The position numbers and the translations under genes were made by a program. This document shows positions 1 through 10,679 of a stretch of 64,000 bases of DNA, one piece after another (the stretch's first letter is position 1; every line of letters begins with the position of its first letter). The stretch is taken from assembly GCA_021613375.1 (NCBI GenBank), contig CM038704.1, forward strand, positions 3,390,905-3,454,904, in the 5' to 3' direction. The notes below the pieces were generated by a model. That model was given only the letters and a program-made list of their open reading frames with translations, ran no database searches and had not been told where the DNA came from. The DNA is from Megaleporinus macrocephalus (Eukaryota; Chordata; Actinopteri; Characiformes; Anostomidae).

Positions 1-1592
1 CAGACACCTTTTCACATACACTGACTCGGCCATAGATAGATCTCTCTCTCTGTATGAGGACGTGCCAAGCCTTTCGGTAGGCAGGCAATAAGGACTGTGT
101 TACGAGATGATGTCACGAGAAAAGGGCTTTGGAACTTCTGCAGAACGTTTGAATGCACAAAAAGCTACAACACAGTACTGGAAAGAGAGAAAACCTCCTC
201 AATTGGTCAGTTTTTATTGGTCTAGCTCTGTCCAAGCGTGCTCGTAGGTGGGCCCTAAGGACTGTGTTACGAGATGACATCACATTGTAACAGAGAAAAG
301 GTTTGGGTTTTAGAACCTCTGCAGAACGTTCACATGCATGAAAAGCTACAGCACACTAGAGTAAAGAGAGAAACCTCCTCAAGAAATTTGATATATTTAA
401 GAGTTTGCTTGCCAAGACACCCTTGACTGCAGTGAAAGCACAGCTTGCTTCATTGATCGTTAGCTGTTTTACCCTTAAATGTCCCCTCAGTGTTACCGTG
501 TTCTACAGTGACGGTGGTGTAAGACGCCAACACTTCATAAAGTGTAATTGAAGGGTGTGGACATCCGCACTGAGTAAGTGCTAACTTTCACATGCTCAGT
601 GTTGATTTAACACTAGTACATTTCTTTTAGTGTAGAATGTACAAAACGTCACACAAAGCCAACCACAGGAAAGAAACCAGCTGAGGGGATAGTTCTGATC
701 ACGACCAGCCAACGTGGGCCACCGTGATCTTCCACCAGTCCAATCACATGTTTCCATCCCAATAATAGATCCTATAAAGTTCACAATCACGTCCATAACA
801 GCATATGGGAGATGAACATGAACTTTGTTGGAGCGTATTTACAGGTGAACTGTGAAGGAATCACAACACAACCCTCATTTTTAGGGACTCAGAAGTAATT
901 AGGAGATCTAGGACCCCCTAATTAACCTATTGGACCCGTTAAGTGTCTTCAAATAATAAAAGAAACTTAATCTTATTATGAGGTTATATTGTCAATGTCA
1001 TAGTTAAGGTCACTGCTTCACCCACAATCTACAACCTTCTTTGTTATTCTCGGCTAGTTCACCTCAGGGTGGCGCTCTAGCAATTTGGTTCTCCCAGGCG
1101 GTCCATCTCAGCCTTGCACCTGTAGCATTGTTGTAGCTGAAGACTGAGGAGGAGATGATGTGGAAGATCTCAGGTAATGTGTTGAGGATTAGGAAACAGC
1201 ATCTCCAGAACAAGAATTTAACCCTTTGTTGTCACTGGAGCGTCAGCCCTTTTATGGTCAGCAAGTGGTCAGACCACGGTGTACATGAGCTTCATTGACT
1301 TGTTCGCCACATTAACCTTACATAGTGGCTGCCCAAAGTAAAGCATGTATTTCGATTGTTGTCAATTTTTATTTTTCTGCATCATTTGAAAACAGCAGCT
1401 GCCGTTTATATTGTGTTAGGATTTCATGAAGAATGGATCAATAACAACACCCCAAAATAGATTGGAAAAAAATGTGGTTCCATTGACTTACATTGAAAGT
1501 GAAGATGGTTTTTGGGCTCTCCTGTAAAGTTAATATTTTGGAGATCCTTGTATATATCTTGCAAAATACTATGTGATTCAAAATATTATGTC

Positions 1593-1594
<2 letters not shown>

Positions 1595-1672
<78 letters not shown>
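1595..1672. repeat. (TA)n microsatellite
   Basis: Uninterrupted alternating TA of about 78 bp. Confidence 0.97.
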
Positions 1673-1727
1673 AGCCTGATGATTAATGGAAACCTATACA
1701 CCAGCAATTAGGTACTGAATTATTAGC

Positions 1728-1764
<37 letters not shown>

Positions 1765-1765
1765 T
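1728..1765. repeat. (AAT)n microsatellite
   Basis: About twelve AAT units. They make a spurious polyisoleucine frame. Confidence 0.97.
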
Positions 1766-2443
1766 TACACCTCCTCAAGTGATCAGTTTTTACTGTTTCA
1801 GGGCGGTCAGGCAGGGTGCTGTGTGGGGACGTGCCAAGCCTGTCCATGTGGGCAATAAAGACTTTAAAGACTGAGATGACTTCAGGCAAGCAGAACGCTT
1901 AAAAATTAGTAAAATAATCTTAAAATAAGTTTAAATCTATTTAAGAGTTTGTTTGCTGTAAAAAAGTGCTTTGTTGGTATAACATAACATAAAATATGTT
2001 AACAAGTGATTCAACTAGTTTTCCTCACCTCTAAAACTTCCTTGTTACCACATGAAGTCATGTCAACATCTGGTCAAGTGTGGGAACTGTGTTTGAGTCC
2101 GGGAACTGACCTCTGGTCTGGGATACACTTCAGATAAACATTGGTGCACGTGTGGAATCTGGACAGCAGCGATGCACAAGTTGGATCTTTTACTATCACT
2201 TTAGGACTGTTGCTATGTTTGTCAGCGTGTACAGGACTGCTCGCTATATGGATTGAAATGCAGGATTTGACAGCTACTGCAGGAAAGTCATCTGAACTCA
2301 CTAACAGAGAGCATGACAACCATATCTTCTACATACTCGCATGAAATGCACTCATGACTTTTAATACTGACAGCGTTGTATAAATAAAGACCTGCTCGGC
2401 AGACGTATGGGCTCCTCAGGCAGTATTAAAAAGAATGCGTTAC

Positions 2444-2628
2444 CGTGGAACGAGAGGCGGCCTCTTGCTGCGTTCTTCCCTCGACTGTTCTCCGCCACGC
2501 ACTCGTACGTCCCTGTGTCCTCCTGCTGGAAGCGAGGAATCTCCAGAATGGCGTTGGCGTTCCTCAGTTTAACTTTACTGGGGAATGGCACATCGTTGGT
2601 TCTTCTCCAGCTGATCCTGGGAACTGGA
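2444..2628 (-). CDS. cntn3: Contactin exon: second half of Ig3
   Basis: 185-nt exon with 61 whole codons, last in the window. The acceptor is a run of pyrimidines ending CCCCCCCAG and the donor CACG/GTAACG. It encodes PVPRISWRRTNDVPFPSKVK, then LEIPRFQQEDTGTYECVAEN (second Ig3 cysteine), SRGKN and ARGRLSFH. The FQQED.G.YEC.AENSRGKN block is a contactin hallmark. It ends in phase 1, expecting an Ala or Gly codon in the next exon. I found no continuation at 1-2440, so the Ig4 exon lies outside. Confidence 0.93.
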
Positions 2629-2649
2629 CTGGGGGGGAAGAGGAAAGAC

Positions 2650-3740
2650 AGCTAGAACCTATGTATTTCCTTAAGTTTTCTAAGGAAATCATGTACTTCT
2701 AGAACCAGTGTGCCTGTAAAGCACAAATGCTTCCTAGAAGTCATGTACTGTCAAAACCCACCTGCTTTCTAGAACTTTCATTCTGCACATAACCAAGGTC
2801 TTTGTAGAATGCTTTCTGAACTTGTGCTTCCTTGAGCCGAAATGTTTCTAGAACCAATGTGATTCCTAGTACTTATACGCTTCCCAAAGTCCTTTTGCAT
2901 TCCAATAACGTATGTGCTTCCTACAGCCGACTTGCTTCTAGAAATCTAGTTTCCTATACTCTACATGATTCGTAGAGCCCATGTACTCTCAGAAACAATA
3001 TACTTCTAGAACCTATGTGCTCGTAGAGTCTCTAGAAGAGCCCACATGCTTTTAAAGCCAACATGCTTTCTTGAGTCTTTACCTTCAAAGAACCCAGCTT
3101 CCTAGAGAATATGCTTTCTAGACTCTAGATGTTTTCTTGAATGCTTCCTATAGTTCGCATGTTTCCTAGAGCCTCCTTCTTAAAGTCCATGCACTTAATA
3201 GAATGCAATAAAGCCAATATGTTTCCCAAACACATCTTTCTAGAACCTATGTGCTTTGGACACTCGTGTACATCTAGAGCATCTAGACCCCACATTTTCT
3301 AGAGCACAGATTCTTCTAGAACCATGTATTTCTACAGACCGTGGGATTTTAGATACAATGTGATTCGAGAACTCATGTGCTTCTGACACCCATGTGCTTC
3401 TAAAGCACCCAGAACCCACATGCTTCATAGAATCCATGTGCTTCTGGTAAGTAGGCCCTTCTAGAACCTATGTATTTCTAGAGCCTGTGTGACTCTAGAA
3501 CCGATGTGCTTCTAAAGCTCCCAGAACCCACTTGCTTCATAGAACCCATGTGCTTCTGGTAAGCAGGCGCTTCTAGAATCTATGTATTTCTAGAGCCCAT
3601 GTAATTGTAGATGCAACATGCTTCTAGAGCATCTAAAACCCACACGCTTCCTAGAACCTATGTTTTCTAAAGCCCATACGCTTCCTACAACACGTGCTCC
3701 TGGAAAGCAGGTGCTTCTGAGACGCCACGTGATTCTAGAA
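2650..3740. repeat. Degenerate minisatellite, TAGAACC-ATGTGCTTCT type, first block
   Basis: Loosely tandem units of roughly 30-60 bp built around TAGAACCCATGTGCTTCT, with TATTTCTAGAGCC and CACATGCTTC variants. The block fills the intron between the two Ig3 exons. The same family resumes on the other side of the 4334-4436 exon. Confidence 0.85.
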
Positions 3741-4333
3741 ACTCCGACCTTCCAGGATCCTTTTTCCCGCCTCATCTCCCACAGTTCACGGAGAGGTCTG
3801 CAGCTCTCTCGGAGAGGTGGGGCTGAAATTCTCACGGTGTGACAGGGAAACGTGAGGCAGACACGGCTCTATTACCTCCTCAATGTCTTTGATGGATGCG
3901 GCTGCATTAAGAAGCTCTAGTGTGAACGTATCTGATTCACACTTGAGGCTGGTGTGATATTGCTACTTGGTCTCTTCAAGACTGCAATCTCCGCTTCTTT
4001 GAGACCGTGCTTTTCACTGCACTAAACGAGGCCTCTCCTTCTTGGCTTCCTATAAAAGGCGCATCCGGCCTGTTTTCCACGCTATTTAAGAAGTAAATCT
4101 TTTTGGGCTATTGAGAAGAGGACCATTACGCTAAGGAGCCTCCTGTAAAAGAACCCCACCATTGCAGATGGCTAATGGCATTTAAAAGAGTACCTAAAGG
4201 AATCATCTTGACTTTCATGTCTCCCACAACAGGGTATCAAAAAGGAATAAAGCAGCGTGACGCCTGGGCGAGGCTGCGAACTCCAGATCGACATCAGCGG
4301 CAGAGGACGCACAAATTCACTTGCACCACTCAC
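3741..4333. other. Intronic sequence before the Ig3 first-half exon
   Basis: Single-copy-looking sequence of balanced composition with no coding signal. Confidence 0.5.
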
Positions 4334-4436
4334 TTGCCCAAGGCGAAGCATTCCAGCTTGACGGCGGATCCTTTGGCGGCAGGCACGGTGTCTGGAAAAT
4401 GAACTTCTATTTTGGGCTCGTACTCCCCCATCGCCC
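4334..4436 (-). CDS. cntn3: Contactin exon: Ig2-Ig3 linker and first half of Ig3
   Basis: 103-nt exon with 33 whole codons, flanked by ATCACAG and GGCAA/GTGAGT. It encodes [20 protein letters not shown], then [13 protein letters not shown] with the first Ig3 cysteine. The GEYEPKIEV motif is nearly invariant in the CNTN3/4/5/6 group. It supplies GG to complete the Gly of the previous exon and AA for the Asn of the next. Its 5' part (acceptor plus about 45 bases) and more than 250 bp of upstream intron were copied three times at 8.4, 9.4 and 9.9 kb. Confidence 0.93.
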
Positions 4437-4544
4437 CTGTGATGAACAGACAAGCATCACATCAATGATTTATGCCGCGCGCACTTCATACTCCTGTATA
4501 CACGCAAAATAACAACTAGAGAGTAATCACAAAGATGGGCCCCG

Positions 4545-4679
4545 GTGGGAACCTATGTCCTTCTGGATTGCATATGCTTCAAATGCTTCTGAGAACCCAT
4601 GAGCTTCTGGTAAGCAGGCCCTTCTGGAACCTATGTATTTCTAGAGCCTATGTGATTCTAGATACAATGTGGATCAAGT
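4545..4679. repeat. Minisatellite block left of the LINE
   Basis: Array units (CCTATGTCCTTCTGG, AAGCAGGCCCTTCTGG). They match 8560-8690 almost base for base, showing this stretch belongs to a duplicated segment that the LINE later split. Confidence 0.85.
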
Positions 4680-5066
4680 TTCAAGTTTATTTGTCATTTG
4701 CACATCATGTCAGGACATAACATGCATTGAAATGCTTGGGGTGAGACTCAGATAAACTCTACAGCAGGGCAGCATTATAATGTAAAACAGTGCAAACACA
4801 CAATAAATAGACAATATTAAAGTAAAAAAAGCTAAAAATATACATATAGTTATACTGAAATATATAAAGGACTATACAATACACAAGATATATACAAAGG
4901 ATATACAGGAGGGTCATCTGTGAAAAATGTTGCATAGGCAGGTTCTAAGTAGATATATTCATTAAAGTGACTTAGTGATATTGTCCATAGCAGCGATATC
5001 AGAATAAATAATATAAAGTGTAACAATGTGCAGTGGTCGAGTGAACGGTATTGGGGTCTTTCAGCC

Positions 5067-7097
5067 TCACAGTTTGTTCAGGAGCCTGACAGCCTGAGGG
5101 TAGAAGCTGTTCAGTAGGCGGGTTGTTCTGGCCTGGATGCTGCGGAATCTCCTGCCTGATGGCAGTATGGTGAACAGGCCGTGTGCTGGGTGACCGCTGT
5201 CTGACCTGATCTTCTGGATTTTCCTCAGGCAGCGGGACTGGTAGATGTCCTGTAAGGCTGGTAGTTTGTTGCCTATGATGTATTCTGCTGTCCTCACCAC
5301 TCCTTTTAGGGCCTTGCGGTCGCAGGCAGTGCAGCTGCCGTACCAGACAGTGATGCAGCCCGTTAGGATGCTCTCTATAGTGCATCTATAGAAGCTGGTG
5401 AGGAGATCAGGAGGCAGTCCAAACTTCCTGAGCCTGCGCAGGAAGAAGAGACGCTGACGGGCAGATCTCACAATCGTGTTAGTGTGGAGGGACCAGGTGA
5501 GGTCATCAGAGAGGTGAACGCCGAGGAACTTAACACTGCTGACTCTCTCCACTTCAGCCCCGTTGATGTAAAGAGGAGAGTGACCACCCTTCTGCTGCTT
5601 CCTGTAGTCCACAATCATCTCCTTCGTTTTGCTGATGTTTAGACGGAGATTGTTGTCGTGGCTCCACTCTGACAGAGCACTGACCTCGTCTCTATAGGCT
5701 GTTTCATCTCCATCTGTGATGAGGCCTAGGATGGTAGTGTCATCAGCGAATTTGAAGATGAGGTTGGAGGAGTGTTTGGCTACACATTCATTAGTGTACA
5801 GGGAATACAGGAGGGGGCTGAGTACACATCCCTGGGGGGCCCCCGTGCTCAGAGTCAGAGTGGAAGAGATGCTGTCACCCACCCTCACCACCTGCTGTCT
5901 GCTCGTCAGGAAGTCCAGTATCCAGTTGCAGAGATGAGAGTTCAAGCCCAAGTCTTTGAGCTTCGGGATGAGTTTGGCTGGGATGATAGTGTTGAATGCT
6001 GAGCTGTAATCTATGAACAGCATTCTCACATACGTGTTCTTTCTGTCCAAGTGTGAGAGAGCAGTGTGTACAGTTAGTGCAATGGCGTCGTCTGTGGATC
6101 TGTTGGTATGCAAACTGGTGAGTGTCCATATTGGCAGGAAGCATAGAACAGATGTGAGCTTTGACCAGCCGCTCAAAGCACTTCATAGCTGTTGATGTCA
6201 GTGCAACAGGGCGGTAGTCATTCAGGCAGGTGACAGAAGGTTTCTTGGGACAATGATGGTTTCTTTAAAGCACGTAGGAACCACTGACAGTCTTAGGGAG
6301 AGGTTAAAGATGTCAGTGAAAACCTCAGCCAGCTGGTTGGCACATGCTTTAAGTACACGACTGTGTACACCATCAGGACCTGGTGCTTTGCGTGGGTTAA
6401 CTGCCCTGAAGGATTTCACCACCTCAGACAGGGAGATGGTCAGTGTGCAGCTCTCCTGATGTATTGGGAGATTTTCGGCAGGGGAGGTGTTGTTTGCCTC
6501 AAAGCGAGCATAATGTGCATTAAGCTCATCTGCAAGTGAGGAGGGTGACCTCCTATCACGACTCATATCTCCTTTATAATCAGTGATGGTGCGCAGTCCA
6601 CTCCACATACGTCTGAGATCAGAGCAGAGGAAGTTGGATTCAACTCTGTCCCTGTAGTTCCGTTTGGCTAGCCTGATGGTCCTCTGAAGGTCATATCTGG
6701 CCTTCTTGTAGCTAGCCAGATCACCAGAGTTATAGGCAGAGGTTCGAGCTCTTAGTTTGGCACGAACCTCAGCATTGATCCAGGGTTTCTGATTGGGAAA
6801 TGTTCTGACATTGATTTTTGGCACAATGTCGTCAGTGCATTTACTGATGTAAAGTAACGTTGATGTCACTGCCAGCTGCATCATGAAACATCTTCCAGTC
6901 TGTGGATTCAAAGCAGTCTTGTAGTGTGAAGATGGCCTCCTCACTCCATTGATAGACTGATCTGAGAACTGGTTTTTCCTGTTTAAGTCGTTGTTTGTAA
7001 GCAGGCAGGAGAAGAATGGAGGTGTGATCAGCTTTGCCAAAGGCAGGGCGGGGGAGGGGTTTGTAACAGTCCTTAAGTGCTGTATAGCAGTGGTCAA
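5067..7097 (-). pseudogene. LINE reverse transcriptase, frameshifted
   Basis: The RT is spread over three frames. From about 6850 to 6240 are FPNQKPWINAEVR, NPRKAPGPDGVHSRVLKACA and FKETIIVP (fingers). A middle piece carries [11 protein letters not shown] and THQFAYQ. From 6176 to 5067 come the catalytic parts: [12 protein letters not shown] (motif A), [20 protein letters not shown] (motif B), FADDTTI (motif C, both Asp retained), then the thumb and [20 protein letters not shown]. The frame changes fall near 6240 and 6100. The catalytic residues survive although the frame does not. Confidence 0.9.
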
Positions 7098-7689
7098 GAG
7101 TCTGTTCTCCTCGGGTTGGAAATTTAATGTGCTGATAGTATTTGGGCAGAACCTTCTTCAGGTTTGCCCTGTTAAAATCCCCAACCACAATAAAAGCAGC
7201 ATCTGGATCAGCGTTCTCATGTCTATTGATGAGCTCATACAGAACTTCCAATGCACGTGACTTATCAGCCTGAGGTGGGATGTAGACTGTAGTGAGGATG
7301 ACTGAGCTGAAGTCTCTGGGCAGAAAAAAAGGTTGAACTTTGACCATTAAGAGTTCAATGTCTGGAGAGCAGTGACTGGCTAGAACTGCTATATCTGTCC
7401 CCCATCGAGAGTTCACCATAACACACACCCCGCCGCCTCTGCCCTTACCAGAGTCCAGAGTTCTGTCCTGCCGGTAGATGGAGAAGCCGGCCGGTGTGAT
7501 GCCGTTGTTGGGTATAGCGGCGGATAGCCACGTCTCTGTGAGCGCTAAAACGCAGCAGCTCTCGATGTCGCGGTGAAACTTGATCCGCGCGTTCAGCTCG
7601 TCTATTTTGTTCTCCAGCGATTGAACATTTGCGAGCAGAATACTGGGAAGCGGAGGGTTGAAGCACCGTTTCCTAGTCCTGCACAGCAC
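6841..7689 (-). pseudogene. LINE endonuclease domain
   Basis: The frame reads ILLANVQSLENKIDEL, then the catalytic glutamate in ALTETWL, GGVCVMVN, VVGDFNRANL, TLDHCYT and the terminal histidine motif KADHTSILLL. This is the apurinic-type endonuclease order that nicks target DNA for target-primed reverse transcription. The frame stops after SDINVT because of a shift near 6855; the continuation KCTDDIVPKINVRTFPNQK is in the neighbouring frame. The N-terminal part (7931 down to 7743, starting MAALVRAPG) is in yet another frame. Confidence 0.88.
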
Positions 7690-7950
7690 ACCGGCGCGCT
7701 TGCCCCTTTTGCGCTTCTTTCTGCCTCGCCGGCGCGCGCGTGTTAGTAAACAAAGGAGCGACGAAGCCGCTTTGTGTTCAAGTCCGTCTTGAGTGATGAT
7801 CGGATGTTCAGAAGAGTTTGCCGATCATATTGAATAATCCCAGATGCGACATGTACAAAAATCCTCAGAAACAGGACAATAAAACACAAAAAGCTGCAGA
7901 GTTTACCCGGAGCTCTCACCAGTGCGGCCATTCTGCGGCGCACCGGAACC

Positions 7951-8394
7951 GGAATCCAGAACCTATGTGCTTCTGACACAAGTGTGCTTCTAGAGCATAT
8001 AAAACCCACATGCTTCCTAAAACCTATGTGCTCCTGGAGCATGAGTCCTTCTAGAAACTATGTATTTCTACCCAAATACAGAACCCTGGAAAGCATGTGC
8101 TTCCTAGACCCCATGTGATTGCAGAGCATCTTAAACCCACATGCTTCCTAGAACCTATGTTTTTTAGAGTTCATAGATACAATGTGGTTCCAGAACCTTT
8201 GTGCTTCTGACACAAATGTGCTTCTAAAGCATATAGAACCCACATGCTCCCTAGAACCTATGTGCTCCTGGAGCATAGGTCCTTCTAGAACCTATGTATT
8301 TCTACGCAAATACAGAACCCTGGAAAGCATGTGCTTCCTAGACCCCATGTGATTCTAGAACTCATGTGCTTGTAGAGCAGCTAAAACTCTAGCC
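7951..8394. repeat. Minisatellite block right of the LINE
   Basis: Continues the array interrupted by the LINE. Units read AATCCAGAACCTATGTGCTTCTGACACAAG-like, CACATGCTTCCTA, CCTGGAGCATG and GAACCCTGGAAAGCATGTG. Confidence 0.85.
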
Positions 8395-8545
8395 ATTAAA
8401 AATATACTTCTATTTTGGGCTTGTACTCCCCCATCGCCCCTGTGATGGACAGACAAGCCTCACATCAACGATTTATGCCCCGCACTCTTCATACTCCTGT
8501 ATACACGCAAAACAACAACAACAAGAGGGTAATCACAAAGACGCG
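8395..8545 (-). pseudogene. Partial copy 1 of the contactin Ig3 exon with upstream intron
   Basis: Bases from about 8398 to 8439 match the 5' part of the true exon at 4436 (GEYEPKI reading, one base change). They are followed on the right by the same intron sequence (GATGGACAGACAAGC, GATTTATGCC, CTGTATACACGCAAAA). The acceptor CAG at 8440-8442 is kept. The exon homology stops at the same point as the other two copies, in GCCATTxAAAAT, so no donor and no Ig cysteine are present. Confidence 0.85.
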
Positions 8546-9362
8546 CCTGGTAGGACCTATGAACCTATGTCCTTCTGGATTGCATATGCATCAAATGCTT
8601 CTGAGAACCCATGAGCTTCTGGTAAGCAGGCCCTTCTGGAATCTATTTATTTTCTAGAGCCCATGTGATTCCAGATACAACGGGAATCCAGAACCTATGT
8701 GCTTCTGACACAAGTGTGCTTCTAGAGCATATTGAACTCACATGCTTCCTAGAACCTATGTGCTCCTGGAGCATAGGTCCTTCTAGAATCTATGTATTTC
8801 TACCCAAATATGGAACCCTGGAAAGCATGTGCTTCCTAGACCCCATGTAATTGTAGAGCATCTAAAACCCACATGCTTCTTAGAACCTATGTTTCCTAGA
8901 GTTTATAGATACAATGTGGTTCTAGAACCCATGTGCTTCTGACACAAATGTGCTTCTAGAGCATATAGAACCCACATGCTCCCTAGAACCTATGTGCTCC
9001 TGGAGCATAGGTCCTTCTAGAACCTATGTATTTCTGCCCAAATATGAAACCATGGAAAGCATGTGCTTCCTAGACTCCATGTAATTGTAGAGCATCTAAA
9101 ACCCATATGCTTCCTAGAACCTACGTTTTCTAGAGTTTATAGATACAATATGGTTCAAGAACCCATGTGCTTCTGACACAAGTGTGCTTCTAGAGCATAC
9201 AGAACCCACATGCTTCCTAGAACCTATGTTTTTTAGAGTTCATAGATACAATGTGGTTCCAGAACCTATGTGCTTCTGACACAACCCTGGAAAGCATGTT
9301 CTTTCTAGACCCCATGTGATTCTAGACCCCATGTGCTTGTAAAGCATCTAAAACCCTAATGC
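8546..9362. repeat. Minisatellite block between exon copies 1 and 2
   Basis: Array of the same family. It carries the unoccupied version of the LINE insertion site near 8685 (GATACAACGGGAATCCAGAA). Confidence 0.85.
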
Positions 9363-9448
9363 CATTGAAAATGAACATCTATTTTGGGCTCGTACTCCCC
9401 CATCGCCCCTGTGATGGACAGACAAGCATGTTTTTCGTCAATGATTTA
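9363..9448 (-). pseudogene. Partial copy 2 of the contactin Ig3 exon
   Basis: Exonic homology runs from about 9366 to 9408, with the acceptor retained next to GTGATGGACAGACAAGC. The intron homology breaks off after GATTTATT at an inverted array segment. Confidence 0.85.
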
Positions 9449-9838
9449 TTAACATAGGTTCGAGGAAGCATGTGGGTTCTATATGCTCTAGAAGCACACT
9501 TGTGTCAGAAGCACATAGGTTCTGGAACCACATTGTATCTATGAACTCAAAAAACATAGGTTCTAGAAAGCATGTGGGTTTTAAATGCTCTACAATCACA
9601 TGGGGTCTAGGAAGCACATGCTTTCCAGGGTTCTGTATTTGGGTAGAAATACATAGATTCTAGAAGGACCCATGCTCCAGGAGCACATAGGTTCTACATG
9701 CTCTAGAAGCACTCTTGTGTCAGAAGCAATGTGGTTCCAGAACCTATGTGCTTCTGACAAAACCCTGGAAAGCATGTGCTTCCTAGACCCCACGTGATTC
9801 TAGAACCCATGTGCTTGTAAAGCATCTAAAACCCTAAT
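9449..9838. repeat. Minisatellite block, mostly inverted
   Basis: From about 9450 to 9747 the units read as the reverse complement of the surrounding array (AACATAGGTTC, GAAGCATGTGGGTTCTA, CTCTAGAAGCACACTTGTG, GGGTAGAAATACATAG). From about 9748 the forward orientation resumes. Confidence 0.82.
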
Positions 9839-9995
9839 GCCATTGAAAATGAACATCTATTTTGGGCTCGTACTCCCCCATCGCCCCTGTGATGGACAGA
9901 CAAGCATGTTTTTCGTCAATGATTTATGCCGCATGCACTTCATACTTGTGTATACACGCAAAACAACAACAATCACAAAGACGCGCCCGGCACGG
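9839..9995 (-). pseudogene. Partial copy 3 of the contactin Ig3 exon with upstream intron
   Basis: Exonic homology runs from about 9846 to 9896. The minus-strand reading [17 protein letters not shown] then hits a stop where homology ends. The intron part continues through ACGCAAAACAACAACA and CACAAAGACGCGCC. The acceptor is retained. Confidence 0.87.
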
Positions 9996-10303
9996 AGCTC
10001 CATAAAAAATACACAGAGCGGCCCATGAAAGATTTAAAGCAATCCCTCCGCAAAACCGGGATCCATCTCAAATGGAAATGTGGCCTCTCTGTGGCATTGT
10101 CGAGGCTACAGGTGAGCTTTCTTAAAAGGCAACGGTTCAACCTTCAAAGGGATGGCATTTACCGAAAGCATCTCTCAAACAGCCTTGAAAAAAACAGAGA
10201 CCTTTTCTTAAAAAGGCATCTCCCTTCAAATCTGGGATTCCGGCCCATTTAGACTCGGTCATCGTGGATGAAGGAGCATGCGGTATTAAGACGGCTCCCT
10301 TAC
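9996..10303. other. Intronic sequence next to the Ig2 exon
   Basis: No repeat family recognised and no coding signal. The short open frames here are chance. Confidence 0.5.
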
Positions 10304-10507
10304 CGTCATTCCTCAGGACCAGAGGGGTGGGGGAGCTCAGCACTTTGTCCCTGGTGATGCTGTTGTTCACCACGCATGTGTAGTTGCCCACATCTGACGG
10401 CTCCACTTTAGCGATGTACAGGTTCCCTGTCTCCTGGGACACGAAGCGCCGGCTGTCCTGCTGGACGAAGTAAGGGTACTCGTTGAAGACCCAGGCGAAA
10501 GTGAGCT
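10304..10507 (-). CDS. cntn3: Contactin exon: second half of Ig2
   Basis: 204-nt exon with 67 whole codons. The acceptor is ATATTCCAG and the donor GACG/GTAAGG. It encodes [20 protein letters not shown] and [20 protein letters not shown], then N-Y-T-C with the second Ig2 cysteine, and ends [10 protein letters not shown]. There are N-glycosylation sequons at NYT and NNS. Ordinary contactin-4 is two residues shorter after the NEYP motif as I recall it, whereas this exon has the full-length FVxxDSRRF form seen in contactin-3. That is the main reason for the paralog call. The last base plus GG of the next exon makes Gly. Confidence 0.94.
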
Positions 10508-10679
10508 CTGGAATATGAGACAGAAGAGAAGAATTAGAGCTTAACTCTGGGAGGTCTAGCGTGGACGCCATATCATTTTTATTAATGGTCATTTGGTGGC
10601 CTGCCCCTGCTGCCTGGGGCAGTTTGATTGTGGGTGGAGGGGTAAATGACCAGCTGTATGTTGGCAAGAACCTTGCGAT

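Larger units (their letters stand above)
1..2443. repeat. Intron/flank with a repeated 150-190 bp segment
   Basis: No gene seen. A segment containing CGTGCCAAGC, GGACTGTGTTACGAGATGA and AACCTCCTCAA occurs at about 60-215 and again, diverged, at about 230-385. A third relative lies at about 1770-1965 (ACCTCCTCAA, CGTGCCAAGCC, TTTAAGAGTTTG). The intervening AT-rich sequence shows nothing recognisable apart from microsatellites. Confidence 0.6.
4680..7950 (-). mobile_element. Inactivated L2/CR1-type LINE, near full length
   Basis: A 3.3-kb non-LTR retrotransposon, 5' to 3' on the minus strand. It has a short N-terminal segment, an AP-type endonuclease and a reverse transcriptase. The 3' end reads AATAAACTTGAAACTTGA, a short TTGA-like tail instead of poly(A), as in fish L2-type LINEs. 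Boundaries come from comparison with an unoccupied duplicate at about 8685, where the flanking array reads straight through. The coding region is broken by at least three frameshifts, so it is dead. The clade is judged from the RT and tail and could be another member of the CR1/L2 group. Confidence 0.88.

Noticed and set aside
2074..2319. Minus-strand frame containing VIVKDPT, which resembles a contactin Ig-Ig linker
   Set aside because: No cysteine, tryptophan or DxGxYxC pattern around it, and Ig4 should come next, not this linker.
8398..9896. Exon copies as alternative exons of contactin
   Set aside because: They lack a donor site and the Ig cysteine. I list them as pseudo-exons and keep splicing interference only as a hypothesis.
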